From Zygaena filipendulae (Eukaryota > Arthropoda > Insecta > Lepidoptera > Zygaenidae), in contig OU015672.1 in NCBI GenBank assembly GCA_907165275.2, positions 1,656,501 to 1,720,500 of the forward strand: 64,000 bases of DNA, written 5' to 3'. Under the pieces are notes generated by a model. It worked only from the letters and a program-made list of their open reading frames with translations. It made no database searches and was not told the DNA's origin. This document shows, piece after piece, positions 12,890-31,500 of this stretch (positions are counted from its first letter, which is position 1; each line of letters begins with the position of its first letter). The position numbers and the translations under genes are program-made.

Positions 12890-13126
12890 CCGCCGCACTC
12901 AGAGTCGACTTTAATGATTACTTAGTTAAGTATAGATTTTTAAAACAAAACTGCCGCAATCAGAGACGTTCAGTAAATGAATGTTAGTTGGCATTTAATG
13001 AGATGTAACTTAATTAGTTAAATGCCAATTAACATTAATTTATTAAACTTGTCTGATTGCGGCAGTTTTGTTTTAAAAATCTATACTTAACTAAGTAATC
13101 ATTAAAGTCGACTCTGAGTGCGGCGG
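12890..13126. mobile_element. Palindromic CCGCCGCACTC MITE, copy 1
   Basis: 237 bp, almost fully self-complementary: CCGCCGCACTCAGAGTCGAC at left, its complement at right, and GGCATTTAATGAGATG near the centre. TAA on both flanks fits a TWA target duplication as in PIF/Harbinger MITEs (inference). Confidence 0.8.
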
Positions 13127-13417
13127 TAAGAACAATATCCCCGAGCTAACTACGTATTCCGTGCCAGATCCTTACGCAAACAGAATGAGCAAACAGCCAG
13201 CTAACGTCTCTATTAAGATCTGGGATAGGTAAGGCTGTATTAATTGACCAAATCTAGGTCACTGGCTCGCTGCGAGCCACTTTATACCGAATTTCAAATA
13301 GCCGGTAGCCCAGAGTCAAGCGGCCACTTTGTAAGATCGAGTTGTGGGTTTAGTTAATATGATTCTGAGATACTTAATCAAAAGTCCAGGCAAAGTACTT
13401 ATCTACTGAGTAGTAGT

Positions 13418-13706
13418 GATCACCCGCGTGAGTTCGGAATTCTCGCAGGAACTCCAAAGTAGGCTAATTTATTTCTTAGAAGTTCAGCTAATTAACAGTG
13501 AAAGTCCTGTCAAAATCGGCCCAACCGTTTCGGAGATTCCACCGCGTTAGTTTCGGAATTCCCGCAGGAACTCCAAACTTCTTTCGAACCTTCTCCTTAC
13601 AATAACAAATACCACAAAAAAAGAGTTACTTAGCGAAATTGGTCCAGCCGTTCATACGTGATGCAGTGACCAAGGGAAATAGGGATTCAGTTTTATTTAT
13701 ATACAA
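13418..13706 (-). repeat. Helitron-like element, reversed
   Basis: Two partial HLE ends in a row, both with GGAATTC/CGCAGGAACTCC and CCAACCGTTT / CCAGCCGTTC cores, as in the subfamily at 572-878. Confidence 0.6.
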
Positions 13707-13715
13707 ATTGACTAA

Positions 13716-13920
13716 CGACCGCACTCAGTCGTTTTAATGATAAGGCACTTCATTTTAAGTAAATATTTGAAAAACAAAACTGCCGCACTCAGAGACGTTC
13801 ATTAATGTTAATTGGCATTTAACTAATTAAGTAGAATAAATTAGATAAATGCCAATTAACATTAATTTAACGAACGTCTCTGAGTGCGGCAATTTTGTTT
13901 TTCAAATCTTTCAAATTAAT
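13716..13920. mobile_element. Palindromic MITE, copy 2 (right end lost)
   Basis: Same family as copy 1 but more diverged; the right arm stops after GAGTGCGGC and the following inverted AAAC block. Confidence 0.7.
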
Positions 13921-14274
13921 CGTATGAAACTAAAGAAAAAATTTACGTTTTCATAATACGATCTGCCACGCATATTACCTACCCATAATATTCTTAAATT
14001 TTGTTAAATTACTTTTTAATTTAATTTGGTTTTTTGTGTAAAGTACTGTGTAGCTTCTAAATGAAATAAAATTACAAATGAAACAACTGGTTTATTTTAT
14101 TAAGATATATTTTAATATTGCTACGTCAATTTTATACTCTTATATTATGTAAGAAAAAAGAAAATGCATGTATTTGAAAATAGATACACAAAACAACGAC
14201 ACTCAATCTCAATGTAAAGTTTAATTTGACTAGGTATCTATACATAGTAAATACATACAGGGTCAAGAGACTTA

Positions 14275-14506
14275 CCGCCGCACTCAGAGTCGACCTTAAT
14301 GATTACTTAGTTAAGTGTAGATAAACAATACTGCCGCACTCAGACAAGTTAAATAAATTAATGTTAATTGGCATTTAACTATTTAAGTTACATCTCATTA
14401 AATGCCGATTAACATAAATTTACTGAACGTCTCTGATTGCGGCAGTTTTGTTTTAAAAATCTATACTTAACTAAGTAATCATTAAAGCCGACTCTGAGTG
14501 CGGCGG
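14275..14506. mobile_element. Palindromic MITE, copy 3
   Basis: 232 bp, both CCGCCGCACTC ends intact; left flank ends TTA and right flank starts TTA. Confidence 0.8.
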
Positions 14507-14884
14507 TTAGTCAAACCCTCGATAGGGTTTTTTTTGTTCTGTGCATCTAAGCACAGGAGCGGATCTACGGGGGGCCAGTGGGTGCATTTGCCTGAGGACT
14601 AAATCTCTGATCCTGTAAATTCAAAAAATTACGTGTTGCTACTACAAATGCAACCAAATCCTAGATACGCGCCTGTCTAACCATGGGTATGCTTAGATGC
14701 ACAGAACAGCAAATAACAGATAGAAGGGACATCAACTTAGTTTAGTTTATTAGTATCTGAAAAAAAAAAACACATGAACCATGATGTGTCGCCGGGTGAT
14801 TTGCGCACACAAAACTATTCATCACGCGCTAAAACATTCATTAACGTAAAGAAATGTATTAACCGCTTTATTTGTTCTTACTTA

Positions 14885-15121
14885 CGGCCGCACTCAGAGT
14901 CGACTTTAATGATTACTTAGTTAAGTATAGATTTTTAAGACAAAACTGCCGCAATCGGAGACGGTCAGTAAATTAATTTTAATTGGCATTTAATGAGATG
15001 TAACTTAATTAGTTAAATTCCAATTAACATAAATTTATTAAACTTGTCTGATTGCGGCAGTTTTGTTTTAAAAATCTATACTTAATTAAGTAATCATTAA
15101 AGTCGACTTTGAGTGCGGCGG
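14885..15121. mobile_element. Palindromic MITE, copy 4
   Basis: 237 bp with intact ends; flanked by TTA on both sides. The spaces between copies 2, 3 and 4 hold no recognisable gene. Confidence 0.8.
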
Positions 15122-15271
15122 TTAGTCACTGTTTCCAAAATTCACAGATTGTGAATATCGTGGTAAATAATACTTGGGATGGCAGCAAAAAAAGTCCTTT
15201 GCAACGGTAGCGCGCCTGCCCCGCCTGCATGTCAGACAGTTGGACTCTCAAGAACACAGTTAGACCGTAGT

Positions 15272-15493
15272 ATCCTTATATTACAAATGCGAATGTGTTT
15301 GTTTGTTACGCTTTCACGCCTTAAATACCTACTCAACCGTTAATTAATCGTGAAATTTCGCATAGACGTTGTCAGAAGTATCTATTCATAGAAAGGATAT
15401 TGGGTACCTTTCACAGTACTGTCCTCGAAGGATAGAAATTTTATTCACAAAATCTACACTAATACAAGCGAATCCGCAGGAAAAAGCTAATAT
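15272..15493 (+). repeat. Helitron-like element forming the IARS2 3' flank
   Basis: HLE with a TTACAAATGCGAATGTG head and a degraded AAAAAGCTAATAT end. It stops 10 bp from the IARS2 stop codon, so the IARS2 3' UTR is antisense HLE. Confidence 0.65.
15440..15445 (-). terminator. IARS2 poly(A) signal candidate
   Basis: AATAAA on the minus strand about 60 bases after the stop codon, inside the HLE at 15272-15493. Confidence 0.45.
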
Positions 15494-15502
15494 TTAATTA
15501 TT

Positions 15503-24836
<9,334 letters not shown>

Positions 24837-24879
24837 TTTGAAATTTTTAAATTTTTTAGGTTATCTTACAAATCACAAC

Positions 24880-24956
24880 AGACACAATTTTTTTTTTAAT
24901 TTACCTCGATGAGGAAGGCAAAGGAATCTTAGTTCATACAGCCAATTCATTAGTAT
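24880..24956 (-). promoter_or_regulatory. TTTGCCTTCC hairpin motif upstream of IARS2
   Basis: Minus strand: AATTGGCTGTATGAACTAAG, then TTCCTTTGCCTT, a CCTC-ATC-GAGG stem-loop (24904-24914) and GTAAAT. It lies about 45-120 bases upstream of the start codon. Confidence 0.45.
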
Positions 24957-25335
24957 TATTATCAATAAAGTAATATTATGCAATTTCGTTGTTTCGTTTC
25001 TTATGAAATACAACAAGATTTGCATTTATTAGATCAAGGAAGTTGTTGTCAAATTAATAAAATAAAATATTCACTATTTAATAGTAGTTTCATTAATGAT
25101 TTAGTGATATTTTCATGAAATGTACTAAGTCGTTTAGCGTTCTTACATCAAATATTTAATATTTCACAATCATCATATAATATGTAATATGTCAATCATA
25201 ATATTCTAGCTTATGCAAAACATAATAGCAGATACTTAGTATATAGCAGAATTAAAGTGTAAAATATAAACAGATAGCAGTAGCGTTATTATTATTTTTT
25301 AGATATTTTTATCTAAGTAATTCTAATTTATATCG

Positions 25336-25404
25336 ACATTCGCTGTATGGAATTACTTTCTTTGCCTTCCCCATTGGGGTAACCACAAATAAATAAAAAA
25401 GTCT
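25336..25404 (+). promoter_or_regulatory. TTTGCCTTCC hairpin motif upstream of LTV1
   Basis: CGCTGTATGGAATTAC, TTTCTTTGCCTT, then CCCC-ATT-GGGG (25369-25379) and GTAACC; about 200 bases upstream of the LTV1 ATG. Confidence 0.45.
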
Positions 25405-25587
25405 ATAAAAAAAACAAAAAAGTAAAACGTCAAAGTCAGTTTGTGAAAGTTTAGACATATGTCTAGACCGTGTCTAGACTCTAGTTAATAGTAAACACGT
25501 TTGTTTTACTTTTTGTGTTTAGGAATTAAATATTGGCGTCAAAAATAAACTTTTCTTTAATAATAATCTGTTAAATTCGACTTAAAA

Positions 25588-28500
25588 ATGGTAAGTTAAC
25601 TGTCTTCTGAATATTAAACTATGTGGTTTTTACAATATGAAAATGAAAAATAACCTTCAAATTGTTTCAGCCGAAAGGTAAAAGGAAGTTTTTAGATCGT
25701 AAAAAAGCAGTGACTTTCAATTTGGTGCACCGATCTCAGAGGGATCCTTTGATTGCCGATGAGACGGCCCCGCAGCGTGTGTTGGTGCCAGTGAACGAGA
25801 ATGTATCATCTGGAAAAGAAACGGGCTCAGTATGTTGAACTTCATTTTTTAAATTTTTTATTTTTTATAAATATTGTAGACTATTGTAGGCTACTAGTGT
25901 AGGTGAACGAAAAAACATGGAACTTGGACTTCGCGCTAAAAAGTTATCCAACGCAAATTGTACCAACTGTACTCTAAACTCATTCAAGTTTATTTGAGTA
26001 CACATCGACTCAAATTAATAACCACAACGATAATTAGTTTATTGGACTCCTTCAACTATCTCGCGTTGTTAAACTATTACAGCATAAAATATATATTATA
26101 TAAATATATGTGTATGAAGTTCCATGGCTAGAGTAGTACTATACTGTATAGATAGACAGTACACTGTTGCTTGCCATGCAAAACAGGTGTTCTCTGTTAA
26201 TGTTATGGATCCAAATTCTATTCTTAGCTGGTGAGTTTAGTAAACCTAATGAAAATAATAATTCCCTATCTACAGATATAAAATACTGTATACCCACTTC
26301 CACATTATCTTGTACCAATACAACTGTTTCTAAAGTTAACTGGAATAAAATTTATAAAATTCTTTATAAGCTCATGACTGTGGTTTTCTATTTTAGGATG
26401 TACCCATAGAGAAGCGCAAAGAAGAACAACGCAAATATGGCATATATTTTGATGATGATTACAATTACTTGCAGCATCTCAAAAATACACAGGAGGTCAC
26501 TATGCTGCTGCAACCTGTAAGTACAGTACAGTACATATACATAATATGTTTTGAAAGATAATGATATTACACATAGAGCATATTCTATCTGGGATTTAAG
26601 CACAAAAACTGAAGTGTAGGTGAAACAGTGTGAAATTTTGTTTGTGCCGAGACCTGGTGAGCTGGTTCCACCGCTAACAAAATTTCATCACCCTGTATGT
26701 GTGCTTAAATTTCGCACTTGGGTTCTTACGACAGTTTCCCTGGAGCATAGTGTGCAGTGGTTTCTTTTTTTTTTAAATCACCTGCTTTCTCTTTTCCTTT
26801 TCAGAAAACCCCATTGACACATAAAAGAAAAGAAAAGGTCACCACTGGTGAAATAGAAGACATAGAATCCCAAGAATCAAGCAAAGACGCAACCAACGCA
26901 CTGACGTTACCCAGCTCTGTGTTTGCGTCCGAAGTGGAGGAAGATGTGGGCATGCTGAACAAAGCCAGTTCACAAGGTGATAAATGATAAAACAAAATCG
27001 ATATTTTGTATATTGTTGTTTGTATGAAAATTTATTTTACTAGCTGTCCCGGTTTCACCCGCGGTAATTTTGGAGTTCCCGCGGGAATTCCAGGATAAAA
27101 TATAGATGTAAACCTTTCTCATGAATCACTCTATCTATTGGTGAAAACCGCATGAAAATGTGTTGTGTTGCATAGTTTCAAAGAACTAAGCATACATAGA
27201 GACAGACAGACAGGGCGAAGCGACTTTGTTTTATACTATGTAGTGATGTTAATGACGCAAATGTCATTACAATAGTCAAAAGTATTGTATTTTATGCTGT
27301 CAAAAATTAAGGCTCATGGGGTCAAAATAGTGGTGGCACCCGCTTGAAAAATCTTATGTTCTATGGATTTTTTACACATTTATCGTCTTTTTGCAGGGTT
27401 ATGCCTCAGGCTGGATCCGGAGGTGGTGGCAGCTCTGGATGAAGACTTTGATTTTGACGACCCTGACAATGAGTTGGAGGACAATTTCATTGAACTGGCA
27501 ATGGGTGAAGGTAACATAAAATATATCTATAGTCTAAAATGAATCCCTATCTCCTTTGGTCACGGCATCACGTATAAACGGCTGGACCAATTTTGCTAAT
27601 TCTTTTTTTGTTGTGTGTGTTGTTGTAAGGAGAAGAAGAATAAAAGGAGTTTGGAGTTCCTGCGGGAATTCCGAAACTCACGAAAATCTCGGAAACGGTT
27701 GGGCCGATTTTGACGGAACTTTCACTGCTATTAGCTGATAAAGAAAATAAATAAATAAAATATCTATATTTCCAGACGTATAAGCCCATAGTGTGTTTGT
27801 AGGTACAATTTTTACTTATCACTATTGTTAGTAGGTAGGTAACTAGGCTGATGTTATAAAGAGTAAATTAGGTTACTTTGGAGTTCCTGCGGGAATTTCG
27901 AAACTCACACGGTTGCAACAGTATCTTTGGGTGATATATCAATCAAATCAAATCAAATATGCTTTATTGCCCCAGAAGAGAAAATAAAAACTAAGACACA
28001 TAAAAAGTAAATACAGAGCAAAAGGCGGCCTTATTGCTAGAGGCAATCTTTTCAAGGCAACCTTAAGGTGATATAGGATGCTTTGATCCCGAAACAAAGA
28101 GTTCAAGAGGGAGCCATGCAATTTAAACAGACAAATTAAAGTTGCTGTGATGGGCAACAGGTTGACTTCGCATGAGGCGTCGTCATACGAAAATACAAAA
28201 TGGATGGTTCTTCTCTATTTCAGGTTCTGGAGAAGATTACGATGTTGAAGAAGAGGATGAACAATCAGATGACGGTTCGGGGAGGGCGAACGTGTCGGAC
28301 ATGGATTCCGATGACGAAAGTGACTCACAGGTAGTTTTTATTATTATGAATATTTTGGGATTCCTCTGGGAACTAATTAATTATTTTACTGCTTCAATAC
28401 CAAGTTACCGGCTTATGCTGAGCTGGTTGCCTTTTTGTTGCGACAGTTTGTGCTGCTTTTTGTTAACCCATTTTATTTAATTGTAGTCGTAACGAATAAA

Positions 28501-31500
28501 CTTAATTTCATTTCATTTCATTTCAAGTTTCATTCAAATACGTCCAGTAGTTATTCATATTACTATGTTGCATTTACGTTCGGATCTTAGCGATAACAAT
28601 CCCTCGATGATTACTTATAATTATGATTTTTCGAAGTTCCTTAGTTTTCGATGGCAAAAGATTGCCGAGCTTACTCTTTCGAATTCGAAAAAATATTTCG
28701 TGACACGACTGTCGTGTCAAGCGCCATAACAATTGCCTTCAGCCATGTGTAAAAAAAGCTTTTTTTTTTCAATTCACTTGTTAGTAAGCAGTGCAGTGCA
28801 GTTGTTAATAAGCAGTGGCGGTCATTTCATACAAGCCCAAAAGCCTGTTCTGCCTAGCCAAAACACTTGTCACAGAGTACCAATATTTTAATAAGTAAAT
28901 ATAAATAAAGTGTATCAGTATAAATACTTATTAAAATATTTGATACTCCACAAGCAAGCGCTTCAGCTAGGCAGGCCAGGCTTTTGGGCTTGTATGGAAG
29001 GAACGCCAGTGTTAATAAGAATGATGACACGCCTGTTGTGCCATTAGCTAAGAGTCGTCTAAGGGGGTTGGGTTGTCAATTTCAGTTGAAGTAATGTTGT
29101 TTGTGGGTAATGTTGCCAGGGCGGCGGTTCCTCGGGCGGCGGGAGGATGCCGCGCTGGGACGGACACGACAAAGGTGGGTCGCGCCTGTCGCAGTACTCC
29201 ATGTCCTCGAGCGTCATCCGGCGGAACGAGGGGCTGATGCTGCTAGACCAACAGTTCGAAAAGGTACAATCAACTTACACATTGATATCGGACTAATGCC
29301 TCCGAAAAACGCTGAATGATAAACTACCCAATGGAGGGTATTAAAAACACAGCAAAATCCTTACTAATGTTATAAATGCGAAAGTGAGTTTGTTTGTTGC
29401 GCTTCCACGGCTATACGGCTCAACCGATCACCACGAAATTTCGCATACACGTTGTCAGAGGTATAGAGAAGGGTATAGACTACTTTTTATCCCGGAATTC
29501 CCACGGGAACTCCAAAATAAACGGGGAAGAAACTACATTGCATACTACCTACATGTTGTCAAGGGTAGGTACAGAAAAAAATATAGGGTAGTAAGTACTT
29601 TTATCTCGGAATACCCGCGGGAACTCCGAAATTACCCCGGGTGAAACCGCGGGGGTCAGTTAGTAATATTATAAAAGGGTAAATTTTGTGAGTTTGTAGT
29701 GTTGTAGAGGGTAATCTCTGGATCTACTGAACCGATTTTGAAAATTATTTTACCAATACAATGCCACAGTGTTCCTGAGTGTCATAGGGTACCTACTTCT
29801 TATCCCGGAATTCCCGCGGAACTCCTTAATTACCGCGGGGAACAGCTAGTCTAATATTATAAATGTGAAAGTGGATGTTTGGATGTTTGTTACTCAATCA
29901 CGCAAAAACGACAGAACGGATTTGGATGAAATTTGGCATGCACGTTGTCAGGGGTACAGAGAAGGACATAGGGTACTTTTTATCCCGGAATTCCCGCGGG
30001 ATCTCCGACATTACCGCGGGGCACAGCTAGTATGTTACAATGTCGGCCCGTAGATGTGCCAAGAGTACGACGACATGGAGCTGGGCGCGCTCGACTGCGA
30101 CGAGATCGAGGGCTACCTGCCCGAGACGGACGAGCGGCTGCGGCGCGCCGCCGACAGCCTCGAGCGCGCGCTGCGCCGCCACCAGCTCGACAGGGACACG
30201 GAGAGGGCCAGGTGAGCCGAGCCCGCGGGGCTGGCGGCTGGCGGGAGGGGCGTCAGCCCTGTTCAGTAGGAAAGTTGAAAATCCGGTGTCACCGGAGGAT
30301 ACTTTTCGTAAATGGGCATGTTGACTAATTTTTTTTAGTCCGTCTTGTAGATGATTAAAAAATATTGGACACGTATTTTTTCTTTTTTTACGTTATCAAA
30401 AAATAACGGCGATATATCGAGTTGAAATTTCGCGTGACGTCACTATTCTGACAGTTTGTATAGCGGTTTTAGCGGTTAGTGACGTCACGAGCACGACCCC
30501 CTCACTCTAAACTTTAATGCGCTTTATCAAAAAATACGTGTCTATTGTTTTTTTATTTTCTAACTGACAGACTAATTAGAATTTTAATTTTCAAAAGTAG
30601 TCCACATCCCCATTGATGCCACTTGGTCGTCACGCCACTTGGTCACTAGTCGGCTAATCAAAACTTTAGTTTTGCATAACCACGTGAAAACTATAGAGTT
30701 TTAATTAACTAACCAAGTGAAATGATTCGTTGCTTAGTTTTCTATGCGTTAAGGATTATAGAATGTCAATTTGGCTAGGGGGGCAGGTGTGTGCGCACGT
30801 GCAGGGTGTGGGCTTGTAGCTTAGGGCTTTGTCGGCGTGTCAGCGGCCATACAAAGCAATGGGTCGTATAATATTATCCCCTAGGATATGATCTCTCAGC
30901 AAGTCGCGCGCTCGATTTTCATGAATTTCTGTGTTCTTATTTTTTTATTATTTAAGATGAGAATCGAATACTGAATACCCTCCTTGAATAGCTCCCTCAT
31001 CTAACTTTACACCCTGGTCTGGTGCAAACTTGCTCCACTTACGGCCGCACTCAGAGTAGACTTTAATGATTACTTAGTTAAGTATAGATTTTTAAAACAA
31101 AACTGCCGCAATCAGAGACTTTCAGTAAATTAATGTTAATTGGCATTTAATGAGATGTAACTTAATTAGTTAAATGCCAATTAACATTAATTTACTAAAC
31201 TTGTCTGACTGCGGCAGTTTTGTTTTAAAAATCTATACTTAACTAAGTAATCAATAAAGTCGACTCTGAGTGCGGCTGTAAGTAGCGCAAGTATAACCGT
31301 GTACTATAATAACTAATATTATTCAGATAAAATTATTTTTACAGAATGCGTCATCTCCAAGAGATAGAGGAGGAGTCAGAGGATGAACTGGAGACAGTGG
31401 AAGTTGAGCCCAAAGAGAAATGGGACTGCGAGACCATACTGTCCACCTACTCCAACATCTATAACCATCCGAAACTCATCGAAGAGCCGAAGGTAAGCAA

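Larger units (their letters stand above)
24837..25587. promoter_or_regulatory. Divergent IARS2/LTV1 promoter region
   Basis: 751 bp between the two start codons. It is AT-rich, with a TTTGCCTTCC hairpin motif on each side in the orientation of the adjacent gene (24880-24956 minus, 25336-25404 plus) and a palindromic stretch near 25455-25483 with GTCTAGAC repeated. No clear TATA box was found. The head-to-head layout suggests shared regulation, which is inference. Confidence 0.6.
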
